Positions 11,605-23,523 of a stretch of 64,000 nucleotides of DNA are shown piece by piece. Position numbers and translations under genes: made by a program. Numbering within the stretch: the first letter of the stretch is position 1; each line of letters begins with the position of its first letter. The notes beneath the pieces are model-generated. The model was not told where the DNA came from and did no database searches. It saw only the letters and a program-made list of their open reading frames with translations. The stretch comes from Neospora caninum Liverpool (taxonomy: Eukaryota; Apicomplexa; Conoidasida; Eucoccidiorida; Sarcocystidae), in NCBI RefSeq assembly GCF_000208865.1, contig NC_018398.1:3162001-3226000 (forward strand), read 5' to 3'.

Positions 11605-14600
11605 ATGGCGTGGCGCAACACCAAGACGGGGAAAGCCCGCAGTGGGCCGTTCAGTCGTCCTGTGGCCACCGTGGCGACAGCAAATCGACAACCTCCGAAA
11701 CGCGCAGGAAACGCAGTGAACAACGTGCCTCTGCCTCCTACGATGGGGTTGCCCCTGCAGAAGAAGTTTGGACAGCATCTGTTGAAGAATCAGGCAGTCC
11801 TTGACAAAATCGTTCAAGCGGCAGACATTCGGTCGTCCGACACCGTTCTTGAAATTGGACCTGGTGCGCAACAAGCGGGGGGAAATCGAGAGAAATCAAA
11901 TCAAACATAGTTTACGACGTTGCCAGTCTCCATGCCTGGGTGTGCACGAAACGTGTGCGGATGGATATTTCTGCGCCGTGCGACGTTTTGTCCAGAGAAA
12001 TACCCATGTAACGGGCCTCCGCGCATCTGTATTGCGTACGTGTCCCGCAAGCAAACTGCTAGTGTACAGTTTTTTATGCGTGCTTGCTTCTGTGTATACA
12101 CTGCGGTGTATCTAGAAGGTTATTGAGACAGAGATCGAGCCAGGCAGTACTGTGGACACCGTAGCTTTTTTGTACTTGGGCGTCTTTCTAGGTGTACATA
12201 CACCGTCTTAGGGTGGCTATCTTGTTGCCGTTTCCGTTTCTGTGCGTAGGTACGGGAAATCTGACAATGCGTCTCTTGCCCGTGGCTCGCGAGGTTGTCG
12301 CTCTGGATGTTGACGCACGCATGGTTAGCGAAGTGAAGAAAAGAGCGATCAGCAATGGCTTCATGAATCTCGTCGTCCGGCACGGGGATGCTCTTCGTTC
12401 TGACTTGGGCACCTTCGACGTTTGTGCCGCCAACCTTCCCTATCAAATTTCGTCTCATTTTCTTCTTCGTCTTCTCGCGCATCGACCGCCCTTCAGGCAA
12501 GTGTCCGAATCCCGTCATAGGTCTTCATCGTAACGAAAAGAACGGCATTTTTGTCTCACGCGGCACTCATGCATTGCCCGTGCCTTGCAGGCGCAGCAAC
12601 CGCCCCTCCAGGAAAGAGACACTTCAACTGTGACAAGGTGTGCTGACCCTGAGGACGTGTGCAGGGTGCGGCGTGGCTTCATCGGAGATACTTTGACAGA
12701 TGACTCATTATAGCGTGCTTACATATGTATCGGCTTGTATAGATACATATATACATATTGTTTATGCGTGTATATATGTATATATATACGTTCCTCTACA
12801 GATCTACTTACGCATTTCTATGCATGAATATCTGTATGTATATATATATATATATATATATATGTTTGTGTTGGGTTTTCGGACGATACTGGCAGTTTGT
12901 GGTACGGGAAGCAACGCGTCGTCGGAGGGCTCATTTGGACTGTATGTGAATTTTCACTGTAAATTCGAAAATGTGTTTCGTCTGTTAAGCGTTCTCGTGG
13001 TACCATCCGCTGTCTGCCACGTGGCGGGATGATTAGTGCCTCGATACAAAGAGGCTTGAAACTGAAAACAGTCTGACGACGCCAGCCAAAGAAGCTGGAG
13101 TCTTCTGATGGTGCGCAGGGGTTATGACCGCCTGAGAAAGTGGTTGGTTGCGAGTGTGTTTGCGCTACACATGAGTACCGCTGCACGTACACAAGGATTC
13201 TCATTCAGTTGAGCATTTCCTCGCCGTGGATATGAAAGGCTAGTACTTTAGACCTGTTAGACAAGGAGTGTGAAAACCGAAGCTACCCTCCTGTGCTGCG
13301 CCCTCTACCGTCGACATCCTTTTGCGTCGTCCCACCTGTCTTCGTCAGCTGGAACAGCACGGCCGAAAGTGTCTCGTATCGGCGCAGTTTTTTTCGTATT
13401 CCCCTCAATCTGGCATGTTTGCCCCCACTCTCTCGGTTCCCGTATCCCAGAGCGCAGCCTCCGAGAAGGCGCGGACAGCGTTGTCTGTTTTATTGTCGAT
13501 ATAGTGGCGGGTCGTTTGATCTTCTGTCCCAATCCGCGTCTTTTTTTTCGGAATTGACTCTCTTTCTCCCATCCCCCCTTTCAGATGCGCCGTTCTGATG
13601 TTCCAGAAGGAGTTCGGCGAGCGGCTCATGGCACAACCCGGAGACAAGAACTACTGCCGGCTCGCGGCGAATGTTAGTCTCTTCTGTACTGTCCAGCGCG
13701 TGTGCAAAGTGGAGGCAAAACATTTCACGCCGCCACCCAAGGTCGACTCGGTCGTCGTCAAAGTCGTTCCTCGACCTAATCTTCTGGATGTGAGTCGCGT
13801 CTCAGTTCTAGGCTCCGCGCGCGGCCTCTCCCGTGTGCTCGTCCGCCTTCCTGTGGGGTTTGTGTTTGCGCCTCTTGTTTCTGTGCTTCCGCTGCTGAAT
13901 CGAATTCGGTGGAGGTGTTGTGGCGGCGACGGTGTCAAAAGGACAGTTACACGTTATCTCGAGCCTTTCCGCCATTCTGCGCTCGCCTCCTCAGGTCGAC
14001 TTCAAGGAGTGGGATGGTTTGATGCGGATTTGCTTCGGGCGCAAAAATCGAACGCTGCACGCTCTGTTTCGACGGTCATCCATCCTGTCCATGCTGGAGG
14101 CGAACTACAAGACGTGGTGTACCCTCAACAACTGTGCGCCCACGTCCCAGCCGTTCCGCGACTTCTGTTTAGGTGTCCTCAGCGAGACTGGTTTAGGCGA
14201 GCGACGGAGCGTCACCATCGACATCGACACATATTTCTCTCTTCTTCTCGCCTTCAACAAGAAGGGAATCCACTTCGTCAACGTTGCCAACCTACCTGCG
14301 GGCTCCGCAGGAAAAGCAGCCGGCAGCGGGTCGGCGGAGAACTCCATGGCTGGTGAGTGCTCGGTGTGTGACGTCCCGAGAACGGAACAGAAAGCGATGA
14401 CAGGTTTTGTCATTTCTTTGTCGTGTTTGGTCGGTGATTAAGATACACCAGCCTCGTGGGGGACGCGGTGAGCAGCGGGGGTGGGCGAGGGGAGCGGGAA
14501 CGGCACGGGTTCCGATACGTGACTTTCATTTGCGTCTTCGATTCGCACCCCACAGAGTCAGCTGCCCTCGGAATTCTCGTTCCGTAAGTATGCGTGGGAA

Positions 14601-14704
14601 AAGGATACCGTTCGTTTTGTTTCTCTGTCGGTTGTTCAGGCATCGATGAATTCTTCTTTTACGACGAAGAAAAAGACAAGGGTGATGACGACGAAGATAT
14701 GTGA
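11605..14704 (+). CDS. DIM1: 18S rRNA dimethyladenosine transferase DIM1, five exons
   Basis: DIM1 uses S-adenosylmethionine to dimethylate two adjacent adenosines in the 3' hairpin of small-subunit rRNA and is needed for 18S processing in the nucleolus. Exons are 11605-11863, 12250-12496, 13585-13789, 13995-14352 and 14640-14704, giving 377 residues, slightly over the usual 310-320. Visible motifs are KFGQHLLKN, SAM motif I EIGPGTGNL across the first junction, the acidic LDVDARM, catalytic NLPYQIS, FRCAVLMFQKEF, the FTPPPKVDS loop, and the C-terminal FKEWDGLMRICFGRKN. The ATG at 11605 has a strong CACCATGG context. Intron 2 (12497-13584) requires a GC donor, AG|GCAAGT; the GT four bases on would break the frame. 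The tail is acidic (DEEKDKGDDDEDM). The stop overlaps a donor-like ATATGTGAGT, so a further exon cannot be excluded. The KRAGN-type basic N-terminus fits a nucleolar rather than an organellar enzyme. Confidence 0.94.
12497..13584 (+). other. DIM1 intron 2, GC-AG type
   Basis: The donor AG|GCAAGT is the textbook GC-donor consensus; the acceptor is CCCCCTTTCAG. Joining AG to A restores the Arg of the conserved FRCAVLMFQ segment. The intron contains a (TA)n run at 12838-12863. Confidence 0.8.
12838..12863. repeat. (TA)n microsatellite
   Basis: About 13 TA units lie in DIM1 intron 2. I saw no comparable run again until about 32.77 kb. Confidence 0.93.
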
Positions 14705-17308
14705 GTTTCAGGTAGCACCGCGCGGCCAGTGCTTTTCCTCTCTTTTGTTTCACATCTCATCTTCGTTTGCTCTCCTTTCTTGCGCGCTCGTCTTTTCGAT
14801 CTTTGTCGTGGTTACTACTTCCCTCGGTGCGGGTGAGAATAACACCAGTGGGGAGGAAGAATGCGCATCCTCCGTCTCTACTTTTTCTCAGTTTCTCGGT
14901 CTGCTGTGTACATTGGCTTGAAGAAAATAAATGAAACAAGAAATCCAACAGGGATATTTGAATTAAACATTTAGATCAAGTGGGGCGTCGCCGTGAGCTC
15001 TTCTGTTTCAACCGTTTGTTTCTAGGGGAACTTGCTAGGTTTGCCTCGTTCTGAATTCCGCTTCTTCAGTGATGCCGCGCCGTGCAGGCAATGTCGTGTA
15101 CCTTTCGCGGTCCAGCTAGGACGTCTCGTCGGAGGGACGAGCGTCGGTGGAACAAAACGGAGTTGGGACAGTTGTGAACGTGGATTAGCGACATGGGGAT
15201 GTCACTCTTTCCCACTAGCGATATCCCCAGCTGTCAATCCGTAACAAGCCCACAAAGCTGTTACGGAGTTATCAGGCCATCCGAGCGGCAACTATTCGTT
15301 AGAAGCGTGGAGTCTCGGTTGAGGCCACGGGATTACTCAAATCATTACCTATCCACTAACTACATTTCGAGTCATAAATTGTTGACATAGCAACATTCGG
15401 GTATTCAAAGCTCGAATCGCATATGACTGGCCGCAGTTGCATGCGGATCTGCGCATGTTCGATTGTAAAGTGCGACACGCCTGACCCCGTTTACATGTGT
15501 TGCGATATACTTTTTTCGGCCGAAACCGTCTGTGTCCATCCCTGCGTGTCGGATGTCCCTCTTTTAGCGGCACTTCTCCGTGGCAACCTCATTCACGCAC
15601 AGGTGTTTCACGGGAGGCACGAAGCATTACCAAAAAACAGGTGTTCTTGTGGAGACGCAACTAGAGAATGTGAATCGGTTCGACAACGGGCATTCTCCTG
15701 AGAACGAGAGGTCTTGAAGCTGAGGAGTAACCAGCAGTCAGGGGAAATTTAATGGCGTACCACCCTCGCTACTTCGCCGAAATAACCGGCAGCACTGGGG
15801 TAACACTCGTGGGGACGCGAGCCATATCTCTTCACTAAGGCAAATGCTATTGATCCCAACGACGCATTGCGATATTTTCTCTCTGCTTCCTCATGTAGTT
15901 GTAATCTCCAGGACAGAGTTATTGGCATGCCCGCCGTTTGTAAGCAATTGATAATTGTCACAGCGGTCTCACGCATGCTCTCCATCCACGTAACAGATAC
16001 ACCTATCGAAAAGGAGGACCAGTCACGAGCGGCTGTCCGTAAATCGCAGTGAGATGACGTTACGGACGCATTTGGCTTTTTCCATGTAGGCTTTATCTTA
16101 GCGTCAGCAGTGGCGCTGGGAAACTCCCAACCATAAAACAGCATATGTTGCGAACAGCAAGATGGCTTCGTTATCGGACGCCCTGAACGTGCCTGACGAG
16201 GTGTGAACCAACGTAGGGATGCCAGTTCGGGTTGCGACAAAAATTTCCTGGAGACGGCTCGCACTCCTGACCAGCATCGAAACTGGGTTTAACCTGACGC
16301 TGTGGGATATCTTAGAACTTCCTTCTTTATGCTCCAGCTTGCCTGCGGCGTGGATCGCCGTTAATAGTTGTCTCAGCATCTGAGGAAGAAAGCATAGACA
16401 CTTGAGACACTTGCTGACTGGCCCCCTTCAACGAACTGTGAAAGACACAGCATGTGTGTGGGTCGCCGCTGCAACCAGCCGTGTACGATGCAGGATTCAG
16501 ATAAAGCCTGATCCCGAACCGAGGGGGCCTGGAGTATCGATTGAAACAATGTGCTCCAACTCCTCTGCAGCATCTCACAATCCGCGTACACGATTTTAGG
16601 TCGGATGTGCAAACCGGATGGACACCTTTGTGGGATTTGTGTCCCGCGACGTCGTCCGCGGAATTCTGGAAAGCCTTAGTTCGTTAGTGACCCAGTTAAG
16701 CTCTATTTGGGTTTTCTGTATTATTTTAACCGACTGGATATGATGTTGAATGCACTTGTCTCCTGTCTTCGCTTGTTTAAGAGGCCTTCTTGATTGGCGT
16801 CCATAATCCTAAACAAAGCAGCAACGAGACACTTGATGTCCAAACATGTTCCCAGCCGCTTTCACGGTTCCACAGCAGACACTCCTTTTCCTGGGGTCGG
16901 AGTACCCCTGGAAGCATAGAGACGTTTCGCCCCACCCCTCCTCCTATCACGCCGTCGCGGGTCGATCGTTCCTTAACTATGTGTGTCCTTCTTTGAGGCG
17001 ATCACCTTGGTTGGGGATGTTCACTATGATCGTGGTCAACCTCGATTCCTACGCCACGAACACAGTTGTGTAGAAGTGGACCTTCATTCTCAGGACTGCT
17101 CGTCAGATAACCACCAAAGAAGAATCCACTCGACTCACCGACCACTTTGGACACGGCAACTAAGCAACTAAGGCGTCGTCTCTAATGAGCGTTGGGTCAG
17201 CCCCGTCTCCGGTAACAGAGCATCCGCAGATTGCAGGTGCAGCGCGTTGAGTGGGTGTGAACGCCTAAAGTGTCCTGGACGTCAACAGTGCTAAGGCTTT
17301 GCAATGGC
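14705..17308. other. Intergenic region, no gene supported
   Basis: Composition is less GC-rich than the flanking genes and there is no simple repeat. Two overlapping minus-strand frames (15749-16264, 171 codons, and 16104-16379) are the longest. Neither shows a domain I know or clear splice links to the minus-strand gene upstream of them. Confidence 0.45.
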
Positions 17309-18070
17309 TCACTCGCTCTGGTCGAAATTCCCATACTGTGACACAGCCCGGGGATTCCTAACGTATGTTGCTCGGGGCATTTCGTCGAGCATCTCCGGAG
17401 CGCTGGGCATGAATCCGAAGTCTTTAGCCACAGACCGTCGAGGCGCATCGTCTGATAGGTACCCTGCGCCAAGTACAAGAGTGGACTCGTTTCTCTTGTT
17501 CCCGCTCCCACAAGATTCCCGAGCACTAGAGCTCTCCGCGACAGCAGCAAACACCAACTGCTCCTGGCCCTGCTTTCCCCGCACCGGATGTCCTCTACGT
17601 TCTTCTGCATACTCGAATCTCTCCTGATCCGTAGCATCTCCGAAAACTAGAGTAGATTTGTTGTGTTCGCTGTTGACAGCTTTCCCGTGTTTTGTGTGTG
17701 GACTGCCCGCGCGTGGGTCGTGTAGCTGTTCTTGCGTCATGCTGGAAAGACCCGTAGTGTCGTCACCAAACTGCACCGAACTCTTGTTTTTGTTTACATG
17801 CCTCGTAGCCGTCGTCACCTGTTCGACGTAGAAAGACGGGTCTACGGGAGGCTGGTGCCGCTGTTGCTCGACAAACGCAAACCGTTCAGCAGAAGCCTCT
17901 TCTCCAAGGCAAACCGTCGATTTGTTGTGGTCAGGATTTGGACGAACGTGCGAATGCGAGACAGTGGAGCTGTGGTCGCCGAGCCCTTTGAACAGTCCAT
18001 CGTAGGGTCGATTTGCCTCTTTATCGTCGAGGCACACTTTGCCATGGTCGTCAGGGGCGAAAGATGCCAT
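17309..18070 (-). CDS. NKST-x2-FG repeat protein, unrecognised
   Basis: This is a single open frame of 253 residues from ATG at 18070 to TGA at 17311-17309. I do not recognise the family. The protein carries about five copies, 40-55 residues apart, of a short motif with consensus [DE]HNKST-x2-[FL]G[DE][DEA]: a decayed DHGKVCLDD near residue 8, DHNKSTVCLGEE near 47, NKNKSSVQFGDD near 93, EHNKSTLVFGDA near 134, and NESTLVLG near 189. Between them are polar, Gln/His/Arg-rich linkers. There is no signal peptide or membrane segment. Regularly spaced short motifs in a small hydrophilic protein resemble microtubule-lumen or filament-binding proteins of cilia and of apicomplexan subpellicular microtubules. 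The axonemal DRC4 gene starts 1.1 kb away, transcribed divergently, which fits that idea. The functional suggestion is inference only. A downstream spliced exon is possible. Confidence 0.65.
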   Translation of the reverse strand: MASFAPDDHGKVCLDDKEANRPYDGLFKGLGDHSSTVSHSHVRPNPDHNKSTVCLGEEASAERFAFVEQQRHQPPVDPSFYVEQVTTATRHVNKNKSSVQFGDDTTGLSSMTQEQLHDPRAGSPHTKHGKAVNSEHNKSTLVFGDATDQERFEYAEERRGHPVRGKQGQEQLVFAAVAESSSARESCGSGNKRNESTLVLGAGYLSDDAPRRSVAKDFGFMPSAPEMLDEMPRATYVRNPRAVSQYGNFDQSE

Positions 18071-19203
18071 CGTGTTTTGCTTGTATGCTAGTTCCAGAAG
18101 ACGGCACTACAGCTTCCGTTGCGAGTTGGTGGGGGTTCCACCAGTGTTGAGAAAAGTCGAAATGTTTGTGTGAATTTGCCAAGCTAGTCAGTGCGACATG
18201 TCACCGATCACTCGACACAGCATTGCTGCCTATTACCTTACACTAAGAAGATGGTTCACCAAGTGGAGCACCGCCCCGTGACAGCACTGGTACCCGTGCC
18301 ACAGCGGGCCCACTTTTCCGTAAACAGTGAGTCTGTAGTCAAATGTACCAGCTATATTTAGCTATTGAGTTGGAGCGTCAATGGCACTAGGAGTGACTCT
18401 CCGAACGTGTGCTCGTCGATGTTCGTGCCTGCATGCGAAACCTGTGGCCCCATGGCAGAAGCGCCTTTGCCGAACCCCTGCTGCAGGCACACGCACGTAG
18501 TAGACTTAGAAACCGATCATATTTGTATGGCAACACCGAATATTTTGTCTGCGTCTGTCGAACGGAAGAATGTGACCATAAGGGAGGGACTTCGCTGAAC
18601 AGTGCCAAGGTGAGAAAAACCATTTACGGAATAGCGGCAGATGGGGACATCTCCCACCTGCCGCGCGAGCCTGGTTTTTAACACGCTCTCTGGGTCTCAG
18701 TCACCGATGGTCCTTCACAATCCTCGCAGGGGAAAATTTAATTTCCAAGATCTTCTTCGTGACAAATGAACTCACGTGTGCGTGGCAATCGCACCCCTCC
18801 ACACTGTAGATAGCCTGTTATAAGCATACTCCGGAAGGCGAGTTACATGACTATTGCCGCCTTTTTCCTCCGTGATAGTTCATTCTTGGAGTGTAGCGCG
18901 AAAGCTTGACTCCACACGACGTTTAGACCAGGAGGCCACGACCTCTCATGTTTGCGGCAAACGGACGACATGCGAGACCTCTCCTGTCCGCACATCAAAC
19001 GCAGTGTGCTGACCGGCAAGCAGTCTTACACGAGCGGTAATACTCAGCTCTGCCTGCGAAGTCCTTTCAAGTAAGCTACGGCTTACGGGAAGACGCACCC
19101 ATCGTTGCATCTCAACACAAAACTCTTGGAAGCCACGTTTTCTTGTCCATTTCGCTCACTTGCGGATCCAGCATATCAAAACGAAAATAACCGGTTTGTA
19201 ACG
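18071..19203. other. Divergent intergenic region between the NKST-repeat gene and DRC4
   Basis: The two flanking genes are transcribed away from each other, so this 1.1-kb stretch should hold both promoters. No gene, repeat or strong motif was seen in it apart from a TGCATGC near 18431. Confidence 0.5.
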
Positions 19204-22200
19204 ATGGCGCCAGATAAAAAACGCGCAGGCGACGCAGATGCAACCAGCACTAAAAAGGGAAAGCCACCTGCGAAGCCTGCCCCCGAGGATCTGGAGATTC
19301 AGATGAAAAAGCAGCTCTTGCAAGAGGTGCGTGCACGAGCCTAATAATGGAGGACTGCCTATTCGGGTTGCTGAACAACCGTTCGTTAGAAACACGGAGA
19401 ACACAAAAGAAGGGGTGTCTTGCTTGAACTGTAAACCCCGGGCCACCTTAAAAGATGCCTGAGGGTGGTGAATAATGCCTGAGTCCTGTGACCGCGCAAG
19501 AATTAGATCTGACGGAGTACTGCAACGCAAAGAATTGATGATAAAAGCCTCTGCACTTTGCCACTTGTCAATGTGACCACTTCGTTTTTTGCTCACCCTC
19601 GCAGCTGAAAACACTGAAGGCAGAATGTGAAGGCGAGGCAAGACTCTTCCATGAGATTTCGTCAGAGAAAGAACAACTGAGCCACCTCTGGGTGATGGAA
19701 CAGAGTGCGGCTGAGGTACGTCCCCATTCGACACTTACAGTGCGGCTGAGGTACGTCCCCATTCGACACTTACACGCATCCTTAAGTCAAACCTCAACAG
19801 CGACAGGTTACAGAAATAGGAGCAGCGGTTTTCGGTAGTTGTCCAGTGGTTCTTAACCGATTCCACAATCGTATCGATCACGAAGCTGTAATCAGTGACT
19901 ATTGTGTGAATGACAACGCTACCACCTCGTTGAAAGCACCGCCTTGAGAGTAACACGGTACTGTCTACTCTCTGCTCCAGAAGATAAGATTTCAGCGACA
20001 ACCTGTCGCTAGGTAGCAGCGTGGATGTTTACTGTCTCCTCTTAACCGAGAGAGCGGTGTGAGCATCTGTGGCCGATGCACTCAGGAAAGACACGATCTT
20101 TTACGGAAGAAGAAAGACGAAATCGTCGATGAAGTCGAATCATTCGGGATGGAGTTGAAGCTGTGCAAGCTGCGCATCAAGCAGCTGCTAGCGGAACAAA
20201 GCGAGGAACAGACACAGTTAAAGATCGACGCCGAGGCTGCTCTGAAGCTTCGAGAGGACGTCCACAGGTAGGCCACAACTGCCTCCTGCCGCTCCCTTGT
20301 GGTTTCCCTTCAAGTCATTCTCCTTTGAGAGAGTCAACCCCGAACCCACTGCGTTTTGTCGGAATCCGGGTGGATGCGGGATTAAACAGCAGAGAGGCGG
20401 CTGCCTGAGAGCGCTAGAATCAGGTGCGTACTTGTGCTCCAGAGGCAGGGAGGATGCGCTGTGGTACGAGAAGCAGGACCAGTTGTCGATGGCAAGGGAA
20501 ACGCAAACCGCTCACGCTGAATTCCTTCAAGAACTGAAACTCCGACAAGACGAGAAGATCCTTGAACTCCGTCGAGAATTTGAAAGGAGCGCGCGCGACT
20601 TGCATAACAAGTGGAAACTCCGAACCGACAATGTGGGACCGCGTTGGCCGGACATTCATCGGTCATGAATTCTTTTCTCCGGAGCCAAGGCACCTCTGGC
20701 CGTGTGCACTGGGTTTCTAACAAGGGTATAGTTGAGATATACCCGAGGACAGCCACGCATATTGACCCTTCTAACTGTGTGCGACGCGACCTCGTAGGGG
20801 AAAACCATGCATTCACGTGAATTGGTTTGGGTTGCGGACTGTGGCATGGTACGGTCGGATGTGGAGCCTGTGCTGACCTGAACACGTCACGTCAAAGACA
20901 TCTAACATCGTCTTTCGTGTCGGTGACTCTGGTTACGGTGGGTGCCTGCAGCTGAAGGACGAGATGCAGAAGAAGCGGAAGCTCGTGGTTGCAAAGATTG
21001 AAGCAGAAAAGAACAGTCATTTGATGTATGTTCCTGTCTTCACTGGCAGTCGCTGCATCAGAAGCAAAACAACATCGGCGAAGCCGCTACAAAACAACAT
21101 CGGCGAAGTCGCTATGTGTGTATTTGTAGCCAATCTGCAGGGCGAGTTGATATGGAACTCTACAAAACTCCCCCACACCAACTGTGACCTCCTGTGCACG
21201 AACCCCCCTTTAAACCTGTAAATCTGCGACGCTCTGAGCACGAAGCTACCACGGGCGGATGAACGACGTCTTTTCTTTTGCAGCATGGTGCAGTCCCAGA
21301 ACGCAAAAACCTCCCAGGCAATAAAACGTTACTACGGAGATATCACGTCTTCCAACCTTGAGCTAATCAAACGCCTCAAGGTAAGATGAAATTTTTGCTG
21401 GTAAGGGAGGAGCACTCTTCCGTAGACCCCTCATTAGCACGTTGCGGAAATAATCTGGGTCAGTACAAGGGGGGCTCTTTGTGTAGCGTTGGCTCCACCA
21501 AAGAAACATCCATGCCATGGACAAGTACAAGCAAGCCGAATAACAACGAGCCAGACCGCGGGAGCATATGGGGAGTCACACACTCTCAAAGAAGCGTAAT
21601 TAGCTGGCAGTTCTGACAGCTCTGTGTGCCGACTACGGCATCATGCCCGCTTCCTTTGTTCGCTTGCAGAAAGAGCATGCGGATCTTAAACAAGCGGAGA
21701 CACGAGAGGGGAAACGCATGGCCGACTTAATTGCAAAGAATCGGGGTCTTGTGGGTGTGTGCGATCCGGCACCGACATGAAGGAGCACCTAGAAAGGTCG
21801 ATCGAGCTGGTGATGCATAAACAGTTATCACACTCTTTTGGACTTCACGGTGGGTTTGCAGCCATCTGTTCCGAGGAAGTAGACAGACGAGGACGTACAA
21901 CACAGTTGGCAACAACGACGACACGAGGCCCTAAAAGTGGACCTCAACGCGGCCGCAATTTTGAAGGGGGAATCCCACTACCGGAGCATCAGTGACCTGT
22001 CAACAGATGATAACAGCTCTCAATAGGGGCTCGTCGCTTCGTATCTGTTGCGTGTAATGCATAGAGCCGCTCCGGAAAACGACACAGGAGACGGAAAAGC
22101 TGCAACATGAACTCCGGTTGTACGAGATCGACAAAGCCAAACTTGCTGAAGCAAAGCAGAAATTGGCCGAACAGGCAGCAACTCTTGCTAGGCTGGAACA

Positions 22201-23523
22201 GCAAGCAGAGATCTTGGAGCAGCAATCCGAGACGCTGAAAAAAACAAAAACCGAGTTTCAGCAGCGGTATCAGAGAACAGTTTACGGCCTTCAACAGAAG
22301 GCCGGCTTGAAGGTATGCGAAGTCCTTCTTCTTTTTCCGATCAGTTCATACGCTTTGTTAACTCCTTCAGAAACCCTTTCTGAGTCTCTTGTCTCGCCTG
22401 TTGTCCAGCGCCTCGCCCAAAAGCGAGGTCCTGCGGCACTTTTGCAATCATGTTCTTAGAAGGTGCTAGTTCATGTCGGTATCAAAGCCCAAAATTCTGG
22501 AACGCCACACCCACCTCACACCAGACGTTCTCAGCGCTGTAGTCTACCGCCTACCAAATCTACTTCCGGTCTGCATCCAAACGCATGTACGACTCACGGA
22601 CCAATGGCATGCTGGTGATCGCTTGCGTCGAACAGCACGAATACGGCGCGCGAATCTCTCATCGTCCAATGCCTTAAATTCGTTCGCAGTCTACTCGATA
22701 TCAAGCGGCTTCTTTTTTTTGCCGCTGATTATGCCTGCAGACTATGATTCTCGAAAGAAAGCTCAAGGCTCTGGAGGAGGCAGAGGAAGTCGCCCAGGCC
22801 CAGGTACGAATCTGTCTGCTCTTGATGTCCAAGAGATCCCCCGGTCCGTAGTAATGCAAAAAACGCAAGTTTCGAAGATCCGGACAACCACAAGTCCAGC
22901 TAACTGTGCAACACAATACGGAGAACGTGTGTTAACGTGGGGAAATTGCTTTCTTTTCTGGAGCAGTTCTCGTCCACAGATTACAACTCTGCATGGAGCT
23001 GATGTTTGTGAGTCTTCTGTTCAGGTTGAAGAGCTGCGGTATCGTCAACATATCGAAAGCTCGGATTTGGTCCCCCTGTCCAAAGGAGCCGATGAACTAC
23101 TTAAAGCCAAAGACGCGCTAGCTGACGAACTACGGGACGACATAAAAACCTTGAAGGTGTGTACGCGTGAAAACTTGTAGTCGATACAATCTGTACAGGG
23201 GCCCGGCCGAAACCGTATAGCTTATCCGTTGCGTACACACCGCAGTTCTACTAGGTTCGAGCTCCGTGTGGACGCTCTCATGGCGGCTCACGGTTCGACC
23301 TGAGCGCGGGAAGTCGCGGAAGCAGGGAGCCGAACAACGCCTGCAAATTGGCTATAATTTTTTCGGAGATCTCGCCAGCCTTCACAAACCCCTCAGGCGT
23401 TCCTTCGTTTTGCGTGACATTCAGGATCTCCACGACATGGCCGTCGAGCAGTACGCGAGCTGCATGGCCTCCACTGGAGTCCCAGTCGACGATTTACAAT
23501 TCGTGCCAATCAGATACTCGTGA
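19204..23523 (+). CDS. DRC4: Nexin-dynein regulatory complex subunit 4 (DRC4/GAS8), eleven exons
   Basis: DRC4 is a coiled-coil subunit of the nexin-dynein regulatory complex that links outer microtubule doublets and controls dynein. In a coccidian the only motile axoneme is in the male gamete. Exons are 19204-19326, 19605-19715, 20086-20267, 20449-20632, 20952-21025, 21284-21380, 21670-21750, 22067-22312, 22741-22803, 23025-23156 and 23425-23523. The frame holds throughout, giving 463 residues against about 480 in animals. The N-terminus MAPDKKRAGD with a Lys-rich run is typical. Family hallmarks in order are the long Glu/Lys helices, IKRYYGDITSSNLELIKRLK, EPLRK/ELRLYEIDKAKL, GLQQKAGLK followed by MILERKLKAL, and the ending STGVPVDDLQFVP. 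Exon 4 has two in-frame candidate acceptors six bases apart (20442 and 20448). The donor of exon 2 lies in a 35-bp tandem duplication. The acceptor of exon 8 is weak (ATAGAG). Confidence 0.95.
19704..19773 (+). repeat. 35-bp tandem duplication spanning a 5' splice site
   Basis: AGTGCGGCTGAGGTACGTCC and the 15 bases after it (19704-19738) are repeated exactly at 19739-19773. Each copy includes the last 12 bases of DRC4 exon 2 and the GTACGT donor. Use of the second donor would add 35 bases and shift the frame. Confidence 0.95.
21065..21114 (+). repeat. 25-bp two-copy tandem repeat in DRC4 intron 5
   Basis: A unit beginning CAAAACAACATCGGCGAAG occurs at 21065-21089 and 21090-21114 with a single C/T difference. 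Confidence 0.93.

Noticed and set aside
15749..16264. 171-codon minus-strand frame
   Set aside because: The longest frame in its region but without a recognisable domain or clear splice connection to the NKST-repeat gene; too weak to list as a gene.
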